50,716 nucleotides of DNA from Bacteroidales bacterium UBA1216. GTDB taxonomy: Bacteria > Bacteroidota > Bacteroidia > Bacteroidales > Paludibacteraceae. This document shows, one piece after another, positions 26,589 to 34,330 of the stretch (positions within the stretch are counted from its first letter, which is position 1; each line of letters opens with the position of its first letter). The notes under the pieces are model-generated. The model was not told the DNA's origin. It saw only the letters and a program-made list of their open reading frames with translations, and ran no database searches. Where the stretch lies: assembly GCA_002309255.1 (NCBI GenBank), contig DBXI01000034.1, positions 1 through 50,716 on the forward strand, in the 5' to 3' direction. Both the position numbers and the translations under genes were made by a program.

Positions 26589-28035
26589 AGCCTGATATAT
26601 AACGGCTTTCCTCGGCTGTCGGTTTCAGGAACTCCACCTTGTAGAGGAACCGGCGGTCGAACGCCCCATCAAGGTTCTGCGTGAGGTTGGTGGTGGCAAT
26701 GAGGATGCCGTCCAGCGTCTCCATCTCCTGCAGGATGATGTTCTGCATGGTGTTAGCCATCTGATCCACAGCGTCACGCATCTGCGTCAGGCGGACACTC
26801 AGCAGCGCATCCGCCTCGTTCAGAAGGAGGATAGGCGTCTGCTCGCAGCTCTTGCATAGACGACTGTAGCTGGTGAAGACCTGCTTCACATTCTTCTCGC
26901 TCTCGCCTACGAACTTGTCGCGCATATGCGACATATCAACCTGCATGATGTCGCGACCTGTCTTGCGGGCGACTTGCAGCACGGTTTCCGTCTTGCCCGT
27001 TCCCGGAGCGCCGTAGAACAGGCAGGCAAAACCCTTGCGCATGCCGTGTGCGGTCAGACTTTTCTGTACGTGCGCGAACTTTTCCGGCATGAGTAGCTCT
27101 TCCAACTCGCTGATCTGTTGCTCGGTTTTGCTTGGGTAGAACAAGGCTTTCTTGCTGATAGTGCTGGCATTGATTACACCTCGCTTGGCACTCTCCATCA
27201 GCTTCGGGCATAGTTCGCTCATCAGTTCTTTGGCGGCACGGTGCGACAGACACCACTCTTGGTCGCGGGCTATGGCTCCGCCGGCAGGTTCGAGTATGGA
27301 CTGCTTGAGTAGCACGTGGTTACCCTGCGTGAACTGACGGATGGCGCGCCAGCCTACGCGTATAGGAAAGACCTGACGCAGATCGTCCGGTTCAAGCGTA
27401 GCATTACGGTTGAAGAAGAAATCCGTGCAAACGCGAACAAGCAGTACCCAGGCATCCTTGTCAAGCTGGTACTCATTGAGCTGCCGGCAGAAAGCCAGTT
27501 GGGGATTGCTGCTTATGATTGCGTTGAGTGTGTTGTACAGCTCTTCATAATCAATGTCGCCCGAGTAATAGGCACTCTGCACCTGGCTTATTTCATGGAA
27601 TAGGTTTTCCCCGTCCATATTGCTGTAGTCCATCGGCTCTACGTCATGGTTGTCACGGAAGGCGTTGATGGCATTGGCAGGGATATAATACACGCAGTTG
27701 TTCTTGCTCCGGTGTTCGCCTATGTAGTGCCGGCTGATCAGTTCCTTTATCTGATCATAACACGCCAGAACGGATATATTGGCGCAGGTCAGATGCCTTG
27801 CCAGGTCTTTCGTCTCAATCTCGGAATCCGGATAGGCATTTACCATTAGTGAGAGCATGACAGCCTGTAGCGGCGTCAGGTTCAGCCGCTCGCCGAGAGC
27901 CTTCGCATAAGGTACAACCTTCGGCAGAAGCACGACCTGCTTGGGTGATCCGTTGCCCTTGGCTTCTTCTGCTATGCGTTCCATCAGATCCAGCAGACGC
28001 AGACTGCTCACATCATTTTTTTTTGTTCTTGTCAT
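26578..28035 (-). CDS. AAA+ ATPase, C-terminus lost by frameshift
   Basis: This is an ATP-driven AAA+ protein of unknown target, a type found singly in Bacteroidota genomes. The 485-residue product has an N-terminal helical/winged-helix region (LTPLQAVMLSLMVNAYPD). The AAA module carries Walker A FYGAPGTGKTET near residue 343, Walker B PILLLNEADALL near 405, sensor 1 ILIATTN and the arginine finger in GAFDRRF. After YISGYAA it stops. The remainder continues in another frame at 26373-26588, consistent with loss of two bases. Without the sensor-2 lid it may be inactive unless the shift is a sequencing error. The start codon is preceded by an AGGAGG-type ribosome-binding site, unusual here. Confidence 0.8.
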   Translation of the reverse strand: MTRTKKNDVSSLRLLDLMERIAEEAKGNGSPKQVVLLPKVVPYAKALGERLNLTPLQAVMLSLMVNAYPDSEIETKDLARHLTCANISVLACYDQIKELISRHYIGEHRSKNNCVYYIPANAINAFRDNHDVEPMDYSNMDGENLFHEISQVQSAYYSGDIDYEELYNTLNAIISSNPQLAFCRQLNEYQLDKDAWVLLVRVCTDFFFNRNATLEPDDLRQVFPIRVGWRAIRQFTQGNHVLLKQSILEPAGGAIARDQEWCLSHRAAKELMSELCPKLMESAKRGVINASTISKKALFYPSKTEQQISELEELLMPEKFAHVQKSLTAHGMRKGFACLFYGAPGTGKTETVLQVARKTGRDIMQVDMSHMRDKFVGESEKNVKQVFTSYSRLCKSCEQTPILLLNEADALLSVRLTQMRDAVDQMANTMQNIILQEMETLDGILIATTNLTQNLDGAFDRRFLYKVEFLKPTAEESRYISGYAA

Positions 28036-28043
28036 ACTATTAT

Positions 28044-28053
28044 CCTCCTTTTT
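28044..28053 (-). promoter_or_regulatory. Strong Shine-Dalgarno sequence of the AAA+ gene
   Basis: On the minus strand the leader reads AAAAAGGAGGATAATAGT directly before the ATG at 28035. It is the only textbook AGGAGG at proper spacing that I see in this window, whose other genes start without one. A candidate -7 TATATTTG is present at 28085-28092 but lacks a good -33. Confidence 0.6.
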
Positions 28054-28202
28054 TTAACAATTTCATTTTTCACATCTTTCGCCGCAAATATAATATGGAA
28101 GCGTTAATCTAAAAAATAGAAGTTCCATTTTTTTGCATTTTGCCCCGTTTTGGGCATCTTTTATTTTGGAAATGCAAACATGACTTTGCAAAACTGCGCA
28201 AA

Positions 28203-28262
28203 TACGATGAATCTTCATGAAATATCTTTGGGAAATTTGCAAAGCACAAAATGTTCATCGTA
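28203..28262. promoter_or_regulatory. Possible operator: 9-bp inverted repeat over the promoter
   Basis: TACGATGAA (28203-28211) is repeated inverted as TTCATCGTA (28254-28262). The right arm runs into the -7 box and the left arm lies about 25 bp upstream of the -33 box, so a dimer bound to both could loop or block the promoter. The regulator is unknown. Confidence 0.4.
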
Positions 28263-28268
28263 TATTTG
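28236..28268 (+). promoter_or_regulatory. Promoter of the DUF3987-type gene
   Basis: TTTG at 28236-28239 and TATATTTG at 28261-28268 are separated by 21 bp. The start codon lies at 28503, giving a leader of about 230 nt, much longer than elsewhere in the window. Confidence 0.65.
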
Positions 28269-28502
28269 CAGTCGAGTTCGAGAAATGTGCCTAAACTGAA
28301 AAAAGCGACAGGTTTTTCATAGCTTTTTGCAAACGATTGATTGATAGCACCTTCGGTGCCGTCTAAATGTCGCTACTTTTGAGGATGCCCAATAAATGGA
28401 AATTGCGCATTCTCGACATAGCTTATCAAATATTTATTATTATATAGAGGGGCTTCACAAATTTGAGGCCTCCAAATCATTAACCGTTTAAACATTTTAT
28501 CT

Positions 28503-29759
28503 ATGGAAAAGATTCAATTAGTCAATCAGGAGGAGAACAACCTCCGCATTGTCGAACATCTTGACATGCAAAGTCTGCCTGAGCCGCTTCAGCAGATGCT
28601 GAGCATGGCAGCAACGCCGGAAGAGCAGGACATCCTGCTGATGGCGACGCTCACAGCCGTGAGCGCGTGTGTACCTAATCTGTACTTCCGTTATGGTCCT
28701 ACAGGCAAGAAGTACTTCGCCAACCTGCAATGCTTCATCCTCGCAGCCTCCGCCAGCGGCAAAGGAATCGCCAATCAGGCGCTGGAGATGGTGCGCGTAG
28801 TGGATGAGCAGTATCCGCTGCTCATCTCCGGCGACAGCACGCTAGCGGCATGGTTCAATGCCCTTGAGGAGCAGAACGGCTGCGGCTACATGCATGAGTC
28901 AGAAGGTTCGGTCATTACGGACATCTGGCGCAGTTCGGCGGCGAACTACAACACTGCCCTACGCAAGGCAGCCGAACATGAACCCGTCAGCCGCAACCGC
29001 TGCTATGGCAGTGCGGAGATCGGTTGTCCGCGGCTGTCGATGCTGCTCACCGGCACGTACAACCAGTACAGGCATCTTGTGCCGAGTGTGGAGAACGGCT
29101 ACTTCTCGCGTCTGCTGGCACTCTGCATCCGCGAGACCCATCCGTTCAACAGACGTTATGTGTCCGCCAAGGCGACGCAAAGCTCCATCCCGCAACAGGT
29201 CGGACGGCAGTTGATCCGCTTGTATGAGTACCTGTTGAGTGCCGGCTACCATGAATGGTCGCTAACCGATGCGCAAAAGAATCGCCTTGGCGAACATCTG
29301 GAAACGGAGTACGCAACGCTGATCAGTCTGCTGGGCGAGAACTTCCACTCGGCGGTGGTGAGAATGGCTGTGCAAGTGGAGAGAATAGCGATGATACTCT
29401 CTGCCATGCGCATGGCAGATAAGATATCAGAAGTCAGAAATCAGAAGTCAGATTTTTTGTGTACGGATGCGGATTATGAGGCGGCGGAGGTGATTGGGAA
29501 CAAACTGCTGCTGCATATGGCTGCGGCGTACAGGATGATTGAAGGCGACAAACAGGAGCTGGTGCCGGAAATCAAGCCGCTGGACCAGCGGAGAGTGCTG
29601 TTTGATCAGCTGCCGGAGGAGTTTGCGCATAAGAAGCTGGTGGAGGAGGCAAAAGCACAAGGCGTTCCGCAAAGCACCGTTCTACGTTGGAGCAGTCAAT
29701 GGATTGAGCAGGGACTAATCAAGCGAATAAGTCATGGGCAATATCGGAAAGTAGCATGA
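28503..29759 (+). CDS. DUF3987-type P-loop protein (primase/helicase-like)
   Basis: The 418-residue product resembles DUF3987 proteins, which in Bacteroidota occur on mobile elements and resemble the ATPase half of primase-helicases. A P-loop-like FILAASASGKGIANQ lies near residue 84. A Walker B-like acidic MHESEGSVI, a segment GCPRLSMLLTGTYNQ resembling sensor 1, and a C-terminal winged-helix (QGVPQSTVLRWSSQWIEQGLIKRI) follow. At about codons 308-317 the stretch KISEVRNQKSDF is encoded by a TCAGAAGTCAG microrepeat and looks inserted. The gene has its own promoter and a long leader. No replication initiator or integrase is nearby, so whether it is a mobile-element relic is open. Confidence 0.7.
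   Translation: MEKIQLVNQEENNLRIVEHLDMQSLPEPLQQMLSMAATPEEQDILLMATLTAVSACVPNLYFRYGPTGKKYFANLQCFILAASASGKGIANQALEMVRVVDEQYPLLISGDSTLAAWFNALEEQNGCGYMHESEGSVITDIWRSSAANYNTALRKAAEHEPVSRNRCYGSAEIGCPRLSMLLTGTYNQYRHLVPSVENGYFSRLLALCIRETHPFNRRYVSAKATQSSIPQQVGRQLIRLYEYLLSAGYHEWSLTDAQKNRLGEHLETEYATLISLLGENFHSAVVRMAVQVERIAMILSAMRMADKISEVRNQKSDFLCTDADYEAAEVIGNKLLLHMAAAYRMIEGDKQELVPEIKPLDQRRVLFDQLPEEFAHKKLVEEAKAQGVPQSTVLRWSSQWIEQGLIKRISHGQYRKVA
29425..29452 (+). repeat. In-frame TCAGAA microrepeat inside the DUF3987-type gene
   Basis: ATCAGAAGTCAGAAATCAGA and a further AGTCAGAT form a tandem series of 7-bp units (TCAGAAG/TCAGAAA). The same words recur at 48642-48686 and 48765-48793. The frame is kept. Confidence 0.8.
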
Positions 29760-30179
29760 GAATTATGAGAATTTGAGAATTTGGGAATATGAAAAAGCTG
29801 CAAACGGATTGATTAGCTGTCGGTTGCATTGGAAATTCTCAAATTCTCAAATTCTCACCTCAAAAATTAGAACTCGCAGATTGCTACGAGCCGGGAACGG
29901 AGAGAGGTGTGAGAAAGAGGAAGCGGGCAATAAAATTGCCCTGAAAGGGACAAACGCACGGTGATGGTACGAGAATGGTACGGGAATGTATCGGGTATTG
30001 TCTAGGATTGGCCCGACTTGCTCTCGGAAACGGTTCGACTTGCGTTCGATGAAGTCGGACAAGAGGAAGACAAATATTGTGAGTACGGATTTTACGGAAT
30101 AGACGGAATTTCCTGTTGGTCAAAAATTACCAAAAATTATCAAAAAATCATTTATTCACTAATTAACCGAATTAAACGA
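29760..30179. other. Intergenic region with long inverted microrepeat
   Basis: The 420-bp gap contains the inverted pair at 29767-29783 / 29840-29856 and otherwise AT-rich sequence. Short frames here (for example 29773-29964) show no coding signs. No -33/-7 promoter with good spacing is visible ahead of 30180. Confidence 0.55.
29767..29856. repeat. 17-bp inverted repeat built from GAGAATTT units
   Basis: GAGAATTTGAGAATTTG (29767-29783) pairs perfectly with CAAATTCTCAAATTCTC (29840-29856) across a 56-nt loop. Each arm is itself a tandem of the 8-bp unit GAGAATTT. It begins 8 bp after the DUF3987-type stop codon, so it could act as a transcript-end hairpin. Confidence 0.75.
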
Positions 30180-30581
30180 ATGGCACAAATTACATTTACA
30201 AACGGAATTGCGTCCGTATGGGGCGCATTAGACAGCGTCAAGGACGGTCAGATGAACCGGATGCGCTTGGTGGTTCGCCGACATGAGTATGGCGAGGAAA
30301 AGAACTATGACAAGGATGGGCATAAGATTCACGAATTGTACTACTATCGAATGCATGAGGGCGCATGGAGCGAAGGGGCGACCAAGAACAGAGAGATTAT
30401 CAAGGCAGCGCAGAAAGCAGCACATGCAGTCGAGCGCGATGCCGAGTTGCGCCCTCTATGGGAAGAGGCATACGCAGAGTATCGCGCAAACCTTCCGGCA
30501 GACAGCAAGAAGTACTACCACTTCTACAATTTCGTGTACGTGACGATCTATCACGACATGCGTGAGCGTGAAGGGAGATAA
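30180..30581 (+). CDS. Hypothetical protein
   Basis: From ATG 30180 the product has 133 residues and begins MAQITFTNGIASVWGALDS. It is charged and soluble, with a central region rich in K, E and Y (HELYYYRMHEGAW) and a helical C-terminal half ending FYNFVYVTIYHDMREREG. The layout resembles small proteins of unknown function that I associate loosely with Bacteroidota genomes, but I cannot name a family. The frame extends upstream to 30018 without coding character, so I chose the later ATG. It is followed at 24 bp by a 53-codon gene. Confidence 0.65.
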   Translation: MAQITFTNGIASVWGALDSVKDGQMNRMRLVVRRHEYGEEKNYDKDGHKIHELYYYRMHEGAWSEGATKNREIIKAAQKAAHAVERDAELRPLWEEAYAEYRANLPADSKKYYHFYNFVYVTIYHDMREREGR

Positions 30582-30605
30582 TTTTCTCAGAAGTTGGAAT
30601 ATGCA

Positions 30606-30767
30606 ATGCCTGTTTTTCGCAACATAGTTGCCGGCATGCACGATCATAGTATTACGTACTTGTCAGATAATGAATGGGAAATATTTAACAATTTGTTTAA
30701 GCAAAATCCCAAGACATCAACAGACGAATTGATAAGTAAAGCCATAAAACAGGCAGGAGAAAGGTGA
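30606..30767 (+). CDS. Small hypothetical protein (53 aa)
   Basis: The 53-residue frame reads MPVFRNIVAGMHDHSITYLS, then DNEWEIFNNLFKQNPKTSTD and ELISKAIKQAGER. It has no signal or membrane segment. Amphipathic helices and a plausible position between two same-strand genes (24 bp after one, 23 bp before the next) suggest it is real. No family is recognised. Confidence 0.5.
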   Translation: MPVFRNIVAGMHDHSITYLSDNEWEIFNNLFKQNPKTSTDELISKAIKQAGER

Positions 30768-30790
30768 TATAACTATTTATATAAGTAACT

Positions 30791-31243
30791 ATGGACAAGA
30801 AGATTGTATATGTGGACATGGATAATGTCCTTGTGGATTTTCAGAGTGGTGTGGATGCTCTGAAAGATGTGATTACGGCTGATTTTGACGGCAAGATAGA
30901 TGAAGTGCCCGGTATTTTTGCGCAAATGAAACCATTGCCTGGTGCTATTGAGGCTTACCGTGCATTATGCGAAAAATATGACTGCTACATCCTCAGTACT
31001 TCTCCTTGGAACAATCCGATCGCTGCCAACGACAAGATCGCTTGGGTGAAGAAGTACTTGGGGGATGTAGCGTACAAGCGCGTCATTCTATCGCACCAAA
31101 AGAACCTTAATCGTGGTGACTATCTCATCGATGATCGTCCTGAAAAGAACGGTGCCGGCATGTTTGAGGGAGAAGTGATTGCTCTTGGACGCGAACCATT
31201 CCTCGATTGGGATGCTGTGTTGAAGTATTTGTTGAACAACTAA
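30791..31243 (+). CDS. 5'(3')-deoxyribonucleotidase-like HAD phosphatase
   Basis: This is a probable cytosolic nucleotidase of the NT5C type, removing phosphate from (deoxy)nucleoside monophosphates. The 150-residue product has HAD motif I VYVDMDNVLVDF (nucleophile D9 and acid D11), motif II Thr/Ser in CYILSTSPWNN (near 75), a Lys in VILSHQKNLNRGDYL (near 108) and motif IV DYLIDDRPEKNG (near 115). It is compact but complete. It is the last intact plus-strand gene before the starch locus. Confidence 0.88.
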   Translation: MDKKIVYVDMDNVLVDFQSGVDALKDVITADFDGKIDEVPGIFAQMKPLPGAIEAYRALCEKYDCYILSTSPWNNPIAANDKIAWVKKYLGDVAYKRVILSHQKNLNRGDYLIDDRPEKNGAGMFEGEVIALGREPFLDWDAVLKYLLNN

Positions 31244-31246
31244 TGA

Positions 31247-31460
31247 CTATTCCGCAGTCGGCGATTGATACCTATTCAGCCCTATCACATACTTCTTTTG
31301 CATGGTGCGAACGAGTGAGCGGGGACTAAGCACGCAGACTCCTTCGGCATAACCCATCAAGTCGCGGATGAGCTCATGGTTGATGATGACCCGCAGTTAG
31401 GGGCGTATGCATCGCGTGTGCAGCTCGTCCGCCAGCCTGCCACTATCGGCGTGCCCCAAG
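31247..31460 (-). pseudogene. C-terminal remnant of a WYL-domain regulator
   Basis: On the minus strand the frame LRVIINHELIRDLMGYAEGV-CVLSPRSLVRTMQKKY ends in a stop at 31247. This resembles the C-terminal WCX end of WYL-domain regulators (acidic or polar helix, hydrophobic residues, G, VLSP, SLV). Upstream in the same frame a stop interrupts the reading (RCIRP, stop, LRV), and beyond about 31460 nothing matches. It is read as a decayed gene; the family call rests on this short end only. Confidence 0.5.
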
Positions 31461-31505
31461 TGGTTGACCGGCTGATCAACCGCTTGACACACACTTGATG
31501 ATGTA

Positions 31506-31549
31506 GGTGCTAAAACGTTCGCTGCCGAACGCTCTGTTAAAGTAGCACC
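31506..31549. other. Nested inverted repeat past the amylase operon
   Basis: GGTGCTA (31506-31512) and TAGCACC (31543-31549) enclose an inner hairpin CGTTCG-CTGC-CGAACG (31516-31531). It lies about 50 bp beyond the last stop codon of the starch operon and could mark its transcript end, though no T-tract follows. Confidence 0.45.
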
Positions 31550-31601
31550 CCGGGGAGGATGCTATTTCGACGATGCTATAGATGCTTGCAAGCCCGTTAC
31601 A

Positions 31602-33500
31602 TCACTTGGTTTGTGCGCCGAGGACGTTGAAGGTCTTGCCTTCGCGGGTGATGAGCAGTTGGCCGTTATGTATAAACTTGTGACATACCGTTTCGGCTGC
31701 ATGGGGCGGTGTCCAGCCTGTAGCAGTAGGTATATCCTCTATGCCGGTGTGCGTGACGGTCAGATAATAATCCCGCGGCTGCGTGAGTGTGATGAGTTGG
31801 CGATAGTCACCCGGCCGCCCTTCGCCCACGTTGTTGTGGAAGATAAGGTTGAGTACGACCTCTGTCGTTCCTTCGCTGACGGAGTATGAATAATCCTTCC
31901 ACGTGATGCCGTCGATATATGCCGTAGGTGCAGATGTTGCTCCCGGCCATGCTCCGAACAGTTCGTGGGGCGAGCCCCATTCGTAGAGGTCGAATGTGCT
32001 CCAGCCCGTCTGGTCATTGACATAGATATGATAGGTCTGCGGCGGAGTAACCTGATTGGTATAGACATGATACCCCTTGGCGGGAAGTGAGATGACGGGC
32101 GATGAGGACAGCGTGGTGGCGGTGGTACTGAAGCCCTCGCTTATCGTGCTGCTATCCAGTACACGGGTGTATTCCCCAGCCGTGACACCGCTGAGCGTCA
32201 CCTGCACAGGTTGGTTGCTCAGGCTAATTACCACCAGTACGGTGTTGTCGCTTTTCTTCCTCTCATACGCTATGACGGATGAATGGTTCGTCGTGAGCAG
32301 GCGCGTGGTTGCCCTGTTGGAGGCTGTGCCGTCTGCCAATGCCGGCTGCGTATGTTTGAGTGCGATGAGAGTTCGGATGGTGTTGTACAGCGGTTGGTTG
32401 ACCGCATTCCAATTGATGGTATTGCGGTTGAAATAGTTGAGTATGGCTGTCTGGCCTATCTCCTGGCCGTTATACAGAAGCGGCATGCCGAAGAAGGTGA
32501 AATACATTACCGTCATCGGCGCAAGGTTACTGCCCAGGACGGTGATGTAATTACTGCTGAAGTTATCGCCTATGTCATCGTGATTGGTCAGATAGGTCAT
32601 TCTGCTCATGTCGGCGTAGCTGGTGCTGAGGGTATTGAGCAAGGTCTGTGCCGCGCTGCGCGCATTGGCCATGCTCGTACCCGTGCCTACGGATTTGAGT
32701 CCGTCGGCATACCCCCAGGCATAGTCATACGCGAAGCCTGCCTGCAGCAGACGGGAGGCGTCGCGTGATGTAAAATCCGCCTCGCCCATCATCTCCACCC
32801 GCTTGCCGCGGGCGTTATTCTGCAGGGCCGGGATGGCCTGTTGCCAGTATGAGAGAGGTATCTGCTGCGAACTGACATAATCACACCTAAAGCCGTCGAT
32901 ATCCGCCTGCTCCACCCAATAGAGCATGGCCTCTGTCATAGCGTTGCACAGGGCGGCGGAGGCGTAGTTGAGTTGGTACACATCGCCGTAGTTGGAGGGA
33001 TGTACGATGGCGTTGTTCTGCCACACATAGTACTCGGGATGCGAGGTGACCCATACATGGTCGAGACCTGTGTGATTAGGCACCCAGTCGAGCCAGACAC
33101 TCATGCCCAGGCTGTGCGCCTGACTGACGAAAGCCTGCAGGTCGGCCAGTGTGCCGTGATCGGGATTGACGGCCGTATAGTCACGCGGAGCATAAGGGCT
33201 GCCCAGCGCACCTATCTTACCCTGTACTCCGCGCGGGTAGATGGGCATGAGCCATATGATGTCAATGCCCAAGCGCCGCAGTTCGGGCAGGCGCCGGCAG
33301 GCTGCATTGAGCGTACCGGCAGCGGTGAAGTCGTACAGGTTAAGCTCGTAGATAACGCGGTTATCGGGCGAGATAGCGGTGGTGGAGTCAACCGTCAGCG
33401 TCCCTGCGGCCGCCTGGGCAGAGGCATACACAGGGTATGCCCCCACCCATGCGGTAAGGATAAGCGCCCATACGGCAGATATGAACAGCGGTCGTTTCAT
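31602..33500 (-). CDS. GH13 alpha-amylase with starch-binding module and T9SS tail
   Basis: This secreted enzyme should cut alpha-1,4 bonds in starch or glycogen. From ATG 33500 the product has 632 residues. It has a signal peptide (about 1-29). The GH13 barrel carries the four conserved regions: DWVPNHTG (near 137), GFRCDY with the nucleophile (near 200), GEAD with the acid/base (near 237) and NHDD (near 308). A beta-sandwich follows. A CBM26-like module (WSTFDLYEWGSPHELFGAWPG near 500) is next, and the end KFIHNGQLLITREGKTFNVLG is a T9SS-type tail. The start overlaps the previous stop by one base (TGATG). It is the last gene of the starch operon. Confidence 0.92.
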   Translation of the reverse strand: MKRPLFISAVWALILTAWVGAYPVYASAQAAAGTLTVDSTTAISPDNRVIYELNLYDFTAAGTLNAACRRLPELRRLGIDIIWLMPIYPRGVQGKIGALGSPYAPRDYTAVNPDHGTLADLQAFVSQAHSLGMSVWLDWVPNHTGLDHVWVTSHPEYYVWQNNAIVHPSNYGDVYQLNYASAALCNAMTEAMLYWVEQADIDGFRCDYVSSQQIPLSYWQQAIPALQNNARGKRVEMMGEADFTSRDASRLLQAGFAYDYAWGYADGLKSVGTGTSMANARSAAQTLLNTLSTSYADMSRMTYLTNHDDIGDNFSSNYITVLGSNLAPMTVMYFTFFGMPLLYNGQEIGQTAILNYFNRNTINWNAVNQPLYNTIRTLIALKHTQPALADGTASNRATTRLLTTNHSSVIAYERKKSDNTVLVVISLSNQPVQVTLSGVTAGEYTRVLDSSTISEGFSTTATTLSSSPVISLPAKGYHVYTNQVTPPQTYHIYVNDQTGWSTFDLYEWGSPHELFGAWPGATSAPTAYIDGITWKDYSYSVSEGTTEVVLNLIFHNNVGEGRPGDYRQLITLTQPRDYYLTVTHTGIEDIPTATGWTPPHAAETVCHKFIHNGQLLITREGKTFNVLGAQTK

Positions 33501-34291
33501 CACTTGATCTCTGTGCCGAGGGCATTGTAGGTCCTGCCGTCGCGGGTGATGATCAGCTGTCCGTTAGCGATCCGCTTCCGTCCGTCGGCTGTCGGCTGGC
33601 TGAGGGTGTTGACAGCCGAAGGCAGCGGCGCCTCGATGGCCTCGGTGTCGGAGACAACCAGGGCGTAGTCGCGTGCCTCGGTGATGTCGAACAGCACACG
33701 GCGGTCGCCCTCAACACCCTCGCCCACGTTGTTGTGGAAGATCAGGTGCAGGGCGCAGTTCTCGCCCTCCGCCACCTGGAAGGCAAAATCGCTACCGTCT
33801 GCACCGGGCCAGCCGCCGGATATCTCGTTAGGCGAACCCCACTCGTAGAGGTAGAACGCTTCCCAGCCGGTGTTGTTGGTGACGTAGATATGATAGGTGT
33901 TGTACACCAGTTCGCCCACAGGGACATAGGTGGTCCAGGTGGCGGTGGCAGAGTTCTGGTCGAAGGCGGTGACATAGTCGCCCTCATCCGGGATGACGAT
34001 CTCGCCGGTAGCGTTCCAGGCGGCCGCCTCCGCCGACTCGCAGCGTTCGAAGCGTATGGTGGTGTAGTCGTCTGCGGGCAGGGTGAAGGCGTAGATGGAG
34101 CGCTCCTGGTCTTCGATAACGCCTATGACCGCAGTGGTGTTGTCCAGCACGGCGCGCTGGACGCAGTTGTCATTGGTCCACCAGCTGACGGCGTTAGCCT
34201 TGAGGTAGATCTTCTGTGTGCCGTCGAACGAACGGGCGGACAGGGTGCATGCGGCAACGAGTGCCAGCAGAAAGGTGAGGGATTTTTTCAT
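33500..34291 (-). CDS. Non-catalytic secreted starch-binding protein
   Basis: This 263-residue exported protein has no hydrolase motif. It has a signal peptide (MKKSLTFLLALVAACTLSA), an N-terminal carbohydrate-binding-like beta domain (KIYLKANAVSWWTNDN), and a CBM26-like module (GWEAFYLYEWGSPNEISGGW PG, near 145-170). The tail reads RIANGQLIITRDGRTYNALG, shared with the neighbouring amylase. It probably tethers starch at the surface or in the medium. Its first two domains are nearly identical to the N-terminus of the 968-residue protein next door, including a 195-bp stretch without a difference. It is coupled to the downstream amylase. Confidence 0.85.
   Translation of the reverse strand: MKKSLTFLLALVAACTLSARSFDGTQKIYLKANAVSWWTNDNCVQRAVLDNTTAVIGVIEDQERSIYAFTLPADDYTTIRFERCESAEAAAWNATGEIVIPDEGDYVTAFDQNSATATWTTYVPVGELVYNTYHIYVTNNTGWEAFYLYEWGSPNEISGGWPGADGSDFAFQVAEGENCALHLIFHNNVGEGVEGDRRVLFDITEARDYALVVSDTEAIEAPLPSAVNTLSQPTADGRKRIANGQLIITRDGRTYNALGTEIK
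33785..33979 (-). repeat. 195-bp repeat, copy A
   Basis: As far as I can compare by eye this stretch is identical, including synonymous positions, to 36731-36925. It covers the CBM26-like module and the preceding linker. The flanks diverge. Confidence 0.85.
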
Positions 34292-34301
34292 ATGCTTAAA
34301 G

Positions 34302-34330
34302 GTTAAATTGTTAAATTGTTAAGTTGTTAA
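34302..34330 (-). repeat. Microrepeat between two starch genes
   Basis: GTTAAATTGTTAAATTGTTA followed by AGTTGTTAA gives three to four copies of the 8-bp unit GTTAAATT in the 39-bp gap, so it fills most of the leader of the 263-residue gene. Confidence 0.75.

Larger units (their letters stand above)
28036..28502. other. Divergent intergenic region between AAA+ and DUF3987 genes
   Basis: This 467-bp AT-rich gap holds a TGCCC/GGGCA hairpin near 28141-28157, a 9-bp inverted repeat at 28203-28211 / 28254-28262, a good plus-strand promoter at 28236-28268, and a leader of about 230 nt. The leader has a compact hairpin GCACC-TTC-GGTGC near 28350 and no upstream reading frame of note. I see no other gene. 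Confidence 0.6.

Noticed and set aside
29773..29964. 63-codon frame after the DUF3987-type gene
   Set aside because: It is made from the inverted microrepeat and has no coding features.
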